A stretch of 64,000 nt of DNA from Ulvibacterium marinum (GTDB lineage Bacteria; Bacteroidota; Bacteroidia; Flavobacteriales; Flavobacteriaceae): positions 186,001 through 250,000 of the forward strand of contig NZ_RBCJ01000001.1 in NCBI RefSeq assembly GCF_003626755.1, given 5' to 3'. The notes beneath the pieces were generated by a model. It searched no databases and was not told where the DNA came from. It worked only from the letters and a program-made list of their open reading frames with translations. The first letter of the stretch is position 1; every line of letters starts with the position of its first letter. The translations under genes and the position numbers were made by a program. Of this stretch, positions 8,777-17,936 are shown piece by piece.

Positions 8777-8945
8777 ATTATGCAAACAATCGCCTACGTT
8801 GCTCGGCATATCCCGTTCACCCCCATTCCCATGATGCGCACAGACTTAAAATAACCATCTCCTCCTGGCACTTCTAAATTTCCCAAATGTTGGAAAAGTA
8901 ACATCCTGGGCACCCTGTGTAATGGAATACTACGATTTTAATCTT

Positions 8946-8953
8946 TATATTTG
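8946..8953 (+). promoter_or_regulatory. -7 promoter element of the DUF1553/DUF1501 operon
   Basis: TATATTTG is a perfect TAnnTTTG element, 24 bases ahead of the ATG at 8978. The TTG at 8951, which could be read as an in-frame start, lies inside this element, so the ATG is the better start. The -33 region is weak. Confidence 0.55.
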
Positions 8954-8977
8954 ATAGGAAGCCTTAATAAATCCGGA

Positions 8978-11956
8978 ATGGTGTTCTCCCAAAAAAGAAA
9001 TATCGTAATTGCGATTGGGTCATTGTGTCTCCTAATATCTTCTTGTGGCGATAACACACAATTTTCCGAACCATTACCGGAAACGGTGGATTTCAATTTT
9101 CATATTCGGCCCATTTTGGTACAGAATTGCTATCTCTGCCACGGGCCCGATGCCAGCGGTAGAAAAGCCGAGCTGCGATTGGACACCTATGAAGGGGCAA
9201 CAGCTCTCCTAAAGGAAGGTGGGCATGCCATTGTGCCAGGAAAGCCCTCAAAAAGTCAATTGATCTACCGCATCAATCATGAGGCCGAAGATATGGTTAT
9301 GCCCCCACCGGATTCAAATTACAAATTGACCATACGGGAAAAAGCACTTTTGGAAAAATGGATCGATCAGGGCGCTGAATGGAAATCCCATTGGGCATTT
9401 ATAAAACCGGAAACCGAAATTGCCCATAACGAAAGTAAAGCGATTGATTCGTTGATCAATATGCGAATACAGCAAAAAGGTTTAATGAAGTCTTCCCAGG
9501 CAGACAAGAATACGCTTATTCGAAGGGTGTCCTACTTGCTAACAGGTCTACCTCCTTCACCCGAAGATGTGCAACACTTTATTGCCGATACTTCTAAGGA
9601 TGCTTACGAAAACATGGTAGATAGTTACCTCAATTCTACAGGATATGGTGAGCGTTGGGCCCGCCATTGGATGGATCTGGTCCGCTATGCCGAGACCAAG
9701 GGCCATGAATTTGATTATCCTATTGTAGGGGCCTATAAGTATCGCGACTATCTCATACGTGCCTTCAACCAAGACCTACCCTATGATCAACTTTTAAGGG
9801 AGCATCTGGCCGGAGATTTATTGGAAGAGCCCCGTGAAAACAAAGAAATGGACATTTCCGAATCACCTATGGGAACGGCATTTTATGTAATGGGCGAAGG
9901 CAAACATAGTCCGGTGGACATCAAAAAAGAAGAAGCGGACCGCATTGATAACATGATAGATGTAACCAGTAAAACCTTTCAGGGTTTAACGGTTTCCTGT
10001 GCCAAATGCCATGATCATAAATTCGACCCTATTTCGGCGGACGATTATTATGCTCTGTATGGTATAATGGAGAGTACCCGCTTTGCGCCCATTGCCGATA
10101 TTTCGATGACCACCCGACAGACCGCAGAGGAAATTCAGGATTTGAATCTGTACATGCGAAAAATAATAGCCGATTCCTGGACGCAAAAAGACGTACAGGA
10201 AATGACTGCCTCAGGGGAATTACAAAAAAAGGATTTGCCCCGGGACGCACCTTTTAAAATTATCGGCGATTTTAGAAATTCCAATTTTGATGGATGGATA
10301 ACGAACGGGCTCGCCTTTGGAAAACGAACAACTTTGGGAAATCCCTTGGTGGATAAAACCTCAGGAAAGCTGTTGGGGTTGGATGAAGGTAGAGCTTCCA
10401 GCAAAACATTGGGTACCGGAGTGTTAGGCTCCCTACAATCTCCTAATTTTATTCTAGATACGGATTACATTGGGGTCCGGGCACGAGGTATGCATAGTAC
10501 GATCCGGATTATCATAGATAATTTTCAATTGATCCAGAATCCCATTTATGGGGAACTTGAGCAACAAATCAATGCCAAAGCCTGGAATAATTACGTTTTC
10601 GATATCAGTCCATGGAAGGGGCATAAGGCCTATATCGAAATTCTTCCCGGCGGCTACAAAGGTCATTATTATAGCTTACCCGAAAATGCTTTTATTGAAG
10701 CCCAATATGCCGTTACCTATGATACGGAATGGCCCGTTGAAATGAAACGCCCAATTAACGGAAAGCCTGTAGAAAAAGAAGATTGGCCCACCTTGGACCT
10801 TTCAGCAGGTTTAGTTAAAGGACTAAATCAAAAGTTAAAGGAAGGGAGACTTCCATCCAAGTTTCCAGAATTGGCTACTGCAATGGACAGTAATCGCCAA
10901 CTGGTCGAAAAATTGGACAGCGATTCTTTTTTCTATGCCATTACCGATGGTTTTGGTATCAATAGCCCTGTATTTAATAGGGGCGATCATAATGATCTTT
11001 TAGAGGAAGATATCCCCAGACGGTTCTTATCAGCACTACCTTTGGGCAATGTTCCTTTCACATCAAAGGGAAGCGGACGCCTGGAATTGGCAGAAGCTAT
11101 GCTGAACGAGGAAAACCCCTTAACGGCACGGGTAATGGTCAATCGTATCTGGCATCATCTTTTTGGCAAGGGCATTGTAGAGACCGTTGACAATTTTGGA
11201 TTACAGGGCAAATTGCCTTCCCATCCGGAGCTGTTGGATTATCTCGCCATTAAATTCCAAAAAGAAGAATGGTCCATAAAAAAAATGGTTCGTAGCATTG
11301 TTACTTCCCAGGCATTTAAAAGAAGTACTGCCAGAAATGACGAACTTACGAGCAAAGATCCGAACAATATCTATCTGGCTTCTTTCCCTGTGCGGCGATT
11401 GCAGGCCGAGGCAATTCGTGATGGCGTGTTGGCCGTTTCCGGAAGTTTGGATTCTACCATGTATGGTCCTCCTGTAAAGACCTATCTTACCGAGTTTATG
11501 CAAGGTCGGGGACGGCCCAACCAATCCGGACCTATGGATGGTGCAGGTAGAAGAAGCATTTATCAGGAAGTTCGTCGTAATTTCCTGGAACCCATGATGG
11601 TCACTTTTGACCGTCCCATTCCGTTTAGCACCTTTGGCAATCGCAATGTAACTAACGTACCGGCACAATCGCTCACTTTAATGAACGATCCCTTCATAGC
11701 GCAGCAGGCACAAATCATGGCTGAGAAACTACTCGCCCAAAAAGAACTGACCTTCGATCAAAAAATCGAATGGATCTATAGGCGAACCTTCTCCAGAAAA
11801 CCTAATCCAGAGGAAATAAACAAAGCAAAACAATTTATAAGCGGACTACGGAAAATGGAATCCGCGTCAAAAACCGATTCGGACATAGAAATTCTTATCT
11901 GGAAGGATTTCTGCCATAGTATTTTTAATTTAAAAGAATTTATATACTTGATCTAA
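8978..11956 (+). CDS. Planctomycete-type cytochrome c / DUF1549 / DUF1553 lipoprotein
   Basis: The 992-residue protein starts with a hydrophobic leader ending LLISSC-GD, a lipobox. A haem-binding CYLCHGPDASGRKAELRLDT marks the PSD1-type cytochrome domain near residue 50. DUF1549 follows, with RWARHWMDLVRYAETKGHE and a second haem-type motif CAKCHDHKFDPIS. After a central beta-rich insert of about 250 residues comes DUF1553, with NPLTARVMVNRIWHHLFGKGIV and NVPAQSLTLMNDPF. These domains abound in Planctomycetes and occur in marine Bacteroidota; they are thought to be periplasmic redox or hydrolytic proteins, but no reaction is established. The stop overlaps the DUF1501 start as TAATG, so translation is coupled. 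Confidence 0.9.
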   Translation: MVFSQKRNIVIAIGSLCLLISSCGDNTQFSEPLPETVDFNFHIRPILVQNCYLCHGPDASGRKAELRLDTYEGATALLKEGGHAIVPGKPSKSQLIYRINHEAEDMVMPPPDSNYKLTIREKALLEKWIDQGAEWKSHWAFIKPETEIAHNESKAIDSLINMRIQQKGLMKSSQADKNTLIRRVSYLLTGLPPSPEDVQHFIADTSKDAYENMVDSYLNSTGYGERWARHWMDLVRYAETKGHEFDYPIVGAYKYRDYLIRAFNQDLPYDQLLREHLAGDLLEEPRENKEMDISESPMGTAFYVMGEGKHSPVDIKKEEADRIDNMIDVTSKTFQGLTVSCAKCHDHKFDPISADDYYALYGIMESTRFAPIADISMTTRQTAEEIQDLNLYMRKIIADSWTQKDVQEMTASGELQKKDLPRDAPFKIIGDFRNSNFDGWITNGLAFGKRTTLGNPLVDKTSGKLLGLDEGRASSKTLGTGVLGSLQSPNFILDTDYIGVRARGMHSTIRIIIDNFQLIQNPIYGELEQQINAKAWNNYVFDISPWKGHKAYIEILPGGYKGHYYSLPENAFIEAQYAVTYDTEWPVEMKRPINGKPVEKEDWPTLDLSAGLVKGLNQKLKEGRLPSKFPELATAMDSNRQLVEKLDSDSFFYAITDGFGINSPVFNRGDHNDLLEEDIPRRFLSALPLGNVPFTSKGSGRLELAEAMLNEENPLTARVMVNRIWHHLFGKGIVETVDNFGLQGKLPSHPELLDYLAIKFQKEEWSIKKMVRSIVTSQAFKRSTARNDELTSKDPNNIYLASFPVRRLQAEAIRDGVLAVSGSLDSTMYGPPVKTYLTEFMQGRGRPNQSGPMDGAGRRSIYQEVRRNFLEPMMVTFDRPIPFSTFGNRNVTNVPAQSLTLMNDPFIAQQAQIMAEKLLAQKELTFDQKIEWIYRRTFSRKPNPEEINKAKQFISGLRKMESASKTDSDIEILIWKDFCHSIFNLKEFIYLI

Positions 11957-13401
11957 TGGGCCATTTCAACAATTTTATGCAACGCCCCCTGTCACGCCGT
12001 GAAATGCTGGGTATTTGTAAGGGAGGTTTTGGCGCACTTGCTTTTACAAGTCTGTTCGGTGTATTGCCTTTTGGCTGTGATCGACCAAAAAATAGTGCTG
12101 CGGAAACCGGTCTATCCCTTGGGCCCCATTACATGCCCAAGGCCAAAAACATTATCTTTTTGTATATGGATGGTGGGGTATCCCAAGTAGATTCGTTTGA
12201 CCCCAAACCCCGACTCGCCAAAGAAAATGGGGAAGACCCCAAAAAAAAATTCAAGGTAGACGCCACTCAATTCGATAACGTTGGGAAAATCTTGAAAAGC
12301 CCATGGGAATTTAAACAGTATGGCGAGTGTGGCATGCCCGTAAGCTCACTATTTCCACATATCGCAACATGCGTGGACGATATTGCATTGATCCGGTCCA
12401 TGACCTCTAATTTTCCAGAGCACACCAATGCTAATTATTTTTTGCATACCGGCAGCGGTATTCAGGGACGGCCCAGTATGGGATCCTGGATGACTTATGG
12501 CCTAGGAAGCGAGAACAAGAACATTCCTGGTTATGTGGTTTTGGATGGTGGTTTGATTCCTCCTGGTGGCCTGGACAATTTCAAGAACGGGTTTCTACCG
12601 GCCTCCTACCAGGCTTCCATCTTAAGGACCGGGGTAGAACCCGTAGCCAACATTAAGCCTTTGGAAAGGGTTAAGAACTTACAGGAAGAAAAATTGCAGT
12701 TCATCAAGCAACTGGACAATAGCCTCATCGGCAAAATGGGAGAAGTGGATGCTGTGGAATCGGCTATTTCCAATTACGAGCTGGCCTATAAGATGCAGTC
12801 TTCCATTCCCGAACTTACAGAATTCAAGGAAGAATCCAAGGCGACCAAAAAGTTATATGGATTTGATTCCGATGATCCACACACCAGAGGTTATGCGGCC
12901 CAGTGCCTATTGGCAAGACGTTTGGTAGAACGAGGAGTCCGGTTTATTGAATTGACTTGCCCCAAGGTAGCGGCAGATCGCTGGGATCAGCATAGCAATC
13001 TAAGGGACGGACATGAACGAAATGCCCATGCCGTAGACCAACCCATTGCCGGGCTATTAAAAGATTTGAAATCCCGTGGCATGTTAGAGGACACCTTGGT
13101 CGTTTGGACCGGTGAGTTTGGCCGGACTCCTTTTGCCCAAGGTACCGATGGACGAGACCACAACCCTTCAGCCTTTAGCATGTGGATGGCCGGGGCCGGA
13201 GTAAAAGGAGGTACCATATTTGGCAAAACGGATGAGTATGGTTATCGGGTCATTGAGAACGAAGTTACCATTCACGACCTACATGCCACTATCATGCACC
13301 TGATGGGAATAAACCATGAACAATTGACTTTTCGTTTTGGAGGTCGGGATATGCGTTTGACCGATGTACATGGGCATGTTATGAAAGATATTTTGGCTTG
13401 A
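11956..13401 (+). CDS. DUF1501 protein, Tat-exported, sulfatase-like fold
   Basis: The 481-residue protein has a twin-arginine leader (SRREMLGICKGGFGALAF) and so should be exported folded. It shows the DUF1501 marks KNIIFLYMDGGVSQVDSFDPKP, RSMTSNFPEHTNANYFLHTG and VVWTGEFGRTPFAQGTDGRDHNP, which place it in the alkaline phosphatase/sulfatase superfamily with several metal-type Asp and His residues. DUF1501 almost always sits directly after a DUF1553 gene; the partners are presumed to act together in the periplasm on an unknown, perhaps carbohydrate, substrate. It overlaps the DUF1553 gene by one base. Confidence 0.92.
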   Translation: MGHFNNFMQRPLSRREMLGICKGGFGALAFTSLFGVLPFGCDRPKNSAAETGLSLGPHYMPKAKNIIFLYMDGGVSQVDSFDPKPRLAKENGEDPKKKFKVDATQFDNVGKILKSPWEFKQYGECGMPVSSLFPHIATCVDDIALIRSMTSNFPEHTNANYFLHTGSGIQGRPSMGSWMTYGLGSENKNIPGYVVLDGGLIPPGGLDNFKNGFLPASYQASILRTGVEPVANIKPLERVKNLQEEKLQFIKQLDNSLIGKMGEVDAVESAISNYELAYKMQSSIPELTEFKEESKATKKLYGFDSDDPHTRGYAAQCLLARRLVERGVRFIELTCPKVAADRWDQHSNLRDGHERNAHAVDQPIAGLLKDLKSRGMLEDTLVVWTGEFGRTPFAQGTDGRDHNPSAFSMWMAGAGVKGGTIFGKTDEYGYRVIENEVTIHDLHATIMHLMGINHEQLTFRFGGRDMRLTDVHGHVMKDILA

Positions 13402-13426
13402 AACTTTAAACGAAAGAAAAACCAAT

Positions 13427-14341
13427 ATGCACAACTTTTCCAAAAAGGGAATATTCATTTTTCTTTTGCTGCCCATACTATTGATAGGTCAAAAGACTGC
13501 GGAGATCAAGCATTCATTCTTTATGGCCGGGCCCCAATTTACGGGTATCATTGACGAAGCGGGGGAAGAACTTTGGAATTCCGGAAGACCGGGAGCAAGG
13601 GACGGATATGTTTTGGAAAGTGGAAATCTATTGATTTGCTGGGCAGATGAGATATTGGAATACAACACGAAAAAAGAAGTCGTTTTCTCCTATAAAAGAG
13701 CTGAGAAATCAATGGAATTGGGAACCGCTGTCCGGTTACAAAATGGAAATACGATGATTACGGAATCGGGTACCAAGCCCAGAATAATTGAAGTGGACAC
13801 AAATGGAAAGGTGGTCCAAAGTGTTCCCTTGCTACCGGAAACCGACAATGTACATATGCAGACACGTATGGCAAGAAAATTAGAAAACGGCAACTATCTG
13901 GTTCCCCATTTATTGGCATTCGCAGTAAAGGAATACGACAGTAACGGCAAAGTAATCCGTTCTTTTCGAACGGATTTGGAGGATTTTGGGGGAAAAGCGG
14001 ATGAGAATTGGCCCTTTACGGCCATCCGATTAAAAAATGGCAATACCCTGATAACACTTACACACGGCAATAAAGTCATCGAAATGGATCCAGAAGGAAA
14101 AGTAGTATGGAAAGTGGACAATGCCGATCTGGAAGGAAACCCCTTGGCCGATCCTTGCGGTGCCCAAAGATTGTCCAACGGCAATACCGTCATTGCCAGT
14201 TATGGTGCAAAGGAAGGCGTAAAACTTTTAGAGCTGGACAAGCATAAAAATAAGGTCTGGAGTTATTCCGGCCACAGCGTTCACCATTTTCAAATACTAA
14301 CCACTAACGGAAAGCCTTTGTTGGGAAAGCCCCTTAAATAG
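13427..14341 (+). CDS. Secreted PQQ-like beta-propeller protein
   Basis: The 304-residue product has a signal peptide (KGIFIFLLLPILLIGQ). The rest is made of repeats of the form LENGNYLV, LKNGNTLITL, LSNGNTVIAS alternating with D-x-x-GKVVW, typical of PQQ-like or WD40-like propellers with about six blades. The W-x-x docking residues of true quinoprotein dehydrogenases are not obvious, so it may be a binding or scaffold protein and not an enzyme. It lies 25 bases after DUF1501 and seven bases before the DUF2231-cytochrome gene, so it belongs to the same operon. Confidence 0.8.
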   Translation: MHNFSKKGIFIFLLLPILLIGQKTAEIKHSFFMAGPQFTGIIDEAGEELWNSGRPGARDGYVLESGNLLICWADEILEYNTKKEVVFSYKRAEKSMELGTAVRLQNGNTMITESGTKPRIIEVDTNGKVVQSVPLLPETDNVHMQTRMARKLENGNYLVPHLLAFAVKEYDSNGKVIRSFRTDLEDFGGKADENWPFTAIRLKNGNTLITLTHGNKVIEMDPEGKVVWKVDNADLEGNPLADPCGAQRLSNGNTVIASYGAKEGVKLLELDKHKNKVWSYSGHSVHHFQILTTNGKPLLGKPLK

Positions 14342-14347
14342 AACTGA

Positions 14348-15763
14348 ATGGAGTTGATCCTTATGCTCAATTTTGGCTTTCTAGAAGATCCTGCGGACAT
14401 CCTTATTTTTTTTGGGCGATTCCATCCGCTAGTAGTACATCTGCCCATTGGGTTTTTGATACTGGCAGCTATTGCACAATTTGCCAGTCGTTGGCCTAAA
14501 TTCCAACCTATACAACCTTTTCTCCATTACCTCTGGGCGCTCGGTTCCTTCAGCGCATTTCTTGCCGTACTGTTCGGGTATTTATTATCCCTTTCGGGAG
14601 ATTATGATACCGACACTTTATTCTGGCATCAATGGAGCGGAATAATGGTCTTGGCATTGTCCTTGGCCTGTTATCTCGTTTTTAAAAAGCAAGGCAAAAA
14701 TGCTCAATTTGTAAAATGGTCATTGGTTGTTTTAGTTGCCATCACCATTACCTATACAGGCCATTTGGGAGGCAATCTCACCCATGGTCAAACCTATTTA
14801 CTGGAATATGCCCCTAATCCTATTAGAGGTATGGCCGGACTCCCTCCCAAGAAAGAACCTAGACCAAAAGTGACTGTTTTGGATTCTGCCGATATCTATC
14901 TGGATCTGGTGCAGCCCATGATGGATGGTAAATGTGTTAGCTGCCACAATCCTGGGAAAAAGAAAGGAGATTTACTGTTAACCTCCTATTCCGAACTGAT
15001 GAAAGGAGGTGAAAATGGGGAAGTAGTGGTTGTAGGCGATGCAGGGGCAAGTGAGCTTTTTAGACGCATTACACTTCCCGAAAACCATGATGATTTTATG
15101 CCTTCTGAAGGCAAAAGACCTTTAACCGATGAGGAAGTGGATATTATTGAATTCTGGATTACGGCCGGAGCCTTCCCCAAGGGGTACGTTACCAAACTTG
15201 ATAGCAAAAAGGAAATAACCGAAACCGTATATACTTATCTTGGGCTGGACAAAAACAGTATTTTTAACCAAACTGTAGACCCGCCGAACACAACACTCAT
15301 CGATTCCCTAACGGACAATGGTTTTATTATAAACCGCCTGATGCGGGATAACTACTTTCTCGACGCCAATTTTAGCCTTAGCGAAAGAAAAATTGCCCGG
15401 ACCGACCTGGATTTGTTGTTAAACCTTAAAGAACAATTGGTTTGGCTGGACCTAAGCCATTCAGGAGTGACGGATGAACATCTTCAAAAACTTGGGCAAC
15501 TGGAAAATCTTGTAAAACTGAACCTCAGCGGAAACGTTATCTCGGACAATGGAATTCAGCATTTATCAAAATTGGCCCATCTGGAATCCCTAAATTTGTA
15601 TGACACCAAAGTCTCGGAGGGACTAATCGACCTGCTCCCTAAACTTAGTAGGCTAAAAAGTATCTATCTCTGGAAAACCCATATAGGCGATACGCTGGCC
15701 GTCCGACTCCAGGAAGAATATAAAAATCTTACCATTATTTACAAGAGAGAGACCTATAAGTAA
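14348..15763 (+). CDS. DUF2231 membrane / cytochrome c / leucine-rich repeat protein
   Basis: The 471-residue protein joins three modules. Residues 15-155 form four membrane helices of the DUF2231 type, opening FFGRFHPLVVHLPIGFLILA. A haem-binding CVSCHNPGKKKGDLLL domain of the planctomycete cytochrome type follows near residue 197, with FMPSEGKRPLTDEEVDIIEFWITAGA. The C-terminus from about residue 350 has four to five leucine-rich repeats (LVWLDLSHSGVTDEHLQKL). The membrane part should anchor the soluble domains in the periplasm and might pass electrons from the DUF1553 cytochrome to the respiratory chain; that role is my inference. It is the last gene of the operon. Confidence 0.85.
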   Translation: MELILMLNFGFLEDPADILIFFGRFHPLVVHLPIGFLILAAIAQFASRWPKFQPIQPFLHYLWALGSFSAFLAVLFGYLLSLSGDYDTDTLFWHQWSGIMVLALSLACYLVFKKQGKNAQFVKWSLVVLVAITITYTGHLGGNLTHGQTYLLEYAPNPIRGMAGLPPKKEPRPKVTVLDSADIYLDLVQPMMDGKCVSCHNPGKKKGDLLLTSYSELMKGGENGEVVVVGDAGASELFRRITLPENHDDFMPSEGKRPLTDEEVDIIEFWITAGAFPKGYVTKLDSKKEITETVYTYLGLDKNSIFNQTVDPPNTTLIDSLTDNGFIINRLMRDNYFLDANFSLSERKIARTDLDLLLNLKEQLVWLDLSHSGVTDEHLQKLGQLENLVKLNLSGNVISDNGIQHLSKLAHLESLNLYDTKVSEGLIDLLPKLSRLKSIYLWKTHIGDTLAVRLQEEYKNLTIIYKRETYK

Positions 15764-15809
15764 AATATCGGCGTGGAATTTCCTATAACCGCTGTGGATA
15801 TTTGTTGTA

Positions 15810-16073
15810 AATGGTATCTGTGAACGTTTCCACAAGACCATGCAGAACGAGTTTTTCTTTGTCGCTTTCAGAAAGAAGGTCTATAAGTCCATCGAAGAGC
15901 TACAAAATGACCTAGATCAGTGGATCGGATGGTACAACACCGAAAGGACGCGTACAGGAAAACACTGCTACGGAAAGATTCCTTTGCAGACTTTTGAGGA
16001 TTCCATACTTTTAGCAAAAGAAAAGCTCGTCGAATACAATGAGCTTAAAGGTTCTTTTCAAGTGTCGGAATAA
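15810..16073 (+). pseudogene. IS481-family transposase remnant (C-terminal end)
   Basis: The frame reads NGICERFHKTMQNEFFFVAF and continues with LDQWIGWYNTERTRTGKHC, the end of the DDE integrase core of an IS481-type transposase. A stop codon lies upstream in the same frame at about 15785, and the catalytic N-terminal two thirds are absent, so this is a scrap. Just downstream, TGTCAGGTTAAGTAGTGGCTG (around 16082-16102) may be what is left of the element's inverted terminus. Confidence 0.8.
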
Positions 16074-16357
16074 CCTAAGACTGTCAGGTTAAGTAGTGGC
16101 TGGTACTCCTAAATCCACTATGTTAAAACTAATAAGGAGCTTTGTCCAATTTTAAATAATGCTTTTTGCGCCTGTTTTGCTTCTAATCTGCCTAATAAAC
16201 TGAGCCCTTGATTATTCAGTACCTCCAAAAAAGACGAGCATACTTTGCACCCCATCATTCTCAATGATAATAGACTTAAACAAGTGTTCTAAAAAAGAAA
16301 CTTTATTAAAATATGCTGGGTAATCGTCCTTTCATAAATATATTTTATGAAATGTGT

Positions 16358-17224
16358 CTATTCTAAGTAATCCTTAAGTATTTGAGACGATGAAGATTGT
16401 CTCAAGCGCAGCAAAGCAGTTGATTTGAGCTGTCTTGCTCTTTCCTTTGTAATGTCCAAATTACTACCAATTTCATCCAATGTTAAAGGAACTATTACAC
16501 CAATACCGAAGCACATCTTGATTACATAAGCTTCACGAGATGGAAGAATATTCAGTAGGTCTTCGATTTCAGATGCCAATGAGTCCTTAATAAGTTTTGT
16601 TTCTGGGCTGCTAGAACTGTCGGAACGTATGATATTGCCCAAATTCAAATCCCCATCACCAATTTTTAAAGGTTCGTCCATTGAAATCGCCCTGGAAGAG
16701 TGTTTCAGACAGAATTGAATCTCGTCCATCGAGAAATCGATTAATTCTGATATTTCTTCCGCAATAGGTGCTCTTTGATGTACTTGTTCGAAATGTGAAG
16801 AAATTTTACTGATTTTATTGATTACATTAATCTTGTTCAGGGGCAATCTGACCATTCTCGATTTTTCGGTCAGTGCTTGTATGATTCCCTGACGAATCCA
16901 CCAAACTGCATAAGAGATGAACTTGAACCCGCGTGTTTCGTCAAACTTTGTTGCCGCCCCGACCAGTCCAAGATTCCCTTCATTGATTAGGTCATGCAGG
17001 TATAGTCCTTTAAATTGATATTGCTTGGCAACCGAAACCACAAACCTCAAATTGGCCGAAACCAATCTTTCCAAAGCCTTTGTGTCTCCTTGCCTTATAC
17101 GAACAGCCAAATCAACCTCTTCCTCAGTGGTGATCATCGGAATGCGTCCAATATCATTAAGATATTTGTTGAGAGAGGAACTATCCCTATTAGTAATTTG
17201 CTTTGATATTGCAAGGGGTCTCAT
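16358..17224 (-). CDS. Second RpoD-like sigma-70 factor (group 2)
   Basis: The 288-residue protein has the short Bacteroidota RpoD layout without region 1.1. Region 1.2 is SSLNKYLNDIGRIPMITTEEE; region 2 is LVSANLRFVVSVAKQYQFKGLYLHDLINEGNLGL and FKFISYAVWWIRQGI; region 4.2 is LTLDEIGSNLDITKERARQLK. Compared with the housekeeping RpoD as I remember it, several otherwise fixed positions differ: GLYLHDL where GL(T/P)L.DL is usual, and ERARQLKSTALLRLR at the end of region 4.2. This suggests an extra, alternative sigma factor and not the main one. Its neighbours, a desaturase and a cold-shock protein, hint at a membrane or cold response. Confidence 0.85.
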   Translation of the reverse strand: MRPLAISKQITNRDSSSLNKYLNDIGRIPMITTEEEVDLAVRIRQGDTKALERLVSANLRFVVSVAKQYQFKGLYLHDLINEGNLGLVGAATKFDETRGFKFISYAVWWIRQGIIQALTEKSRMVRLPLNKINVINKISKISSHFEQVHQRAPIAEEISELIDFSMDEIQFCLKHSSRAISMDEPLKIGDGDLNLGNIIRSDSSSSPETKLIKDSLASEIEDLLNILPSREAYVIKMCFGIGVIVPLTLDEIGSNLDITKERARQLKSTALLRLRQSSSSQILKDYLE

Positions 17225-17936
17225 TGTATTCCTATTTTATCGGGATTTCGTTTTTACATGTATCAAGTTTCCGCTGCCCCCCTTGGATATTTTCAAGATT
17301 CTTAACGGAATGCCCGGGAAATACACTTTCTATGAAACCCAGGCTTTGGACTTTGGCCTTGACGGTATTTGAAATTAAAAATATTGGTACAAGCAGAAAA
17401 TAACCAAGAAGCGGTCCTAGGGAATTAAATACAGGTAAGGAGAGGGCTATCTTTTTTATTTAAGGATTGGAACAATAGTTGTCCATAATCCGTGATATGT
17501 GTAAAGGAAAGGATTTTAATCGGGACCAAAATGTTTTATCCCTTTTATTTTGTTCAGGAACATTTCTTATATGGTTTTTGGGCAATCGGTCTTTCAATTT
17601 TATAAATTAGTTTCAGGTGCCCGCTTCCGCATAAGAACTAAAAACATAAAATACTTATTTTCAACATTTAACACGCTATTTAGAAATACTACTCAAACTA
17701 GTCGTACCTTTACCGTGTTAAAATTCAGAAAGCCTAGATTCATTTAGTCTTACCCAATTCTCGATTTATTTTCAGCTCTCTTCTTTTTAAGGTAATTTTT
17801 AAATAACATTTTAAGCCAGGCGTTCAGGGTGGGGAAGCTTGCCGTCATAATCTACTAATATTAAGTAGTACAAGGACAGGTATAATCGTTCAACATATCA
17901 TAAACAGATTGCGCTTGCTATTATCCTTTAAACTAC
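17225..17936. other. 712-base intergenic region between the sigma factor and the desaturase
   Basis: The region is divergent between two genes and AT-rich. The open frames here are short and lack protein-like composition. TACCTTTA at about 17704 is a near match to a -7 element. The block ACCGTGTTAAA at about 17712 recurs at about 21423 ahead of another promoter, which could be a shared site or chance. The length allows regulatory elements or a small RNA, but I cannot show one. Confidence 0.4.
17852..17868. promoter_or_regulatory. Inverted repeat upstream of the desaturase
   Basis: CTACT-N7-AGTAG (CTACTAATATTAAGTAG) is a perfect 5-base inverted repeat with an AT-only spacer, 68 bases ahead of the desaturase start. 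It has the look of an operator, but only one copy was found. Confidence 0.3.

Noticed and set aside
11201-11668. A 155-codon open frame on the minus strand inside the DUF1553 gene
   Set aside because: It lies wholly opposite a well-supported gene, has no family resemblance and no promoter; it is a by-product of the codon use of the sense strand.
16118-16258. A 46-codon minus-strand frame with a CxxC motif downstream of the sigma factor gene
   Set aside because: The CxxC is tempting, but there is no ribosome site, no recognised family, and the frame overlaps other equally plausible short frames beside IS debris.
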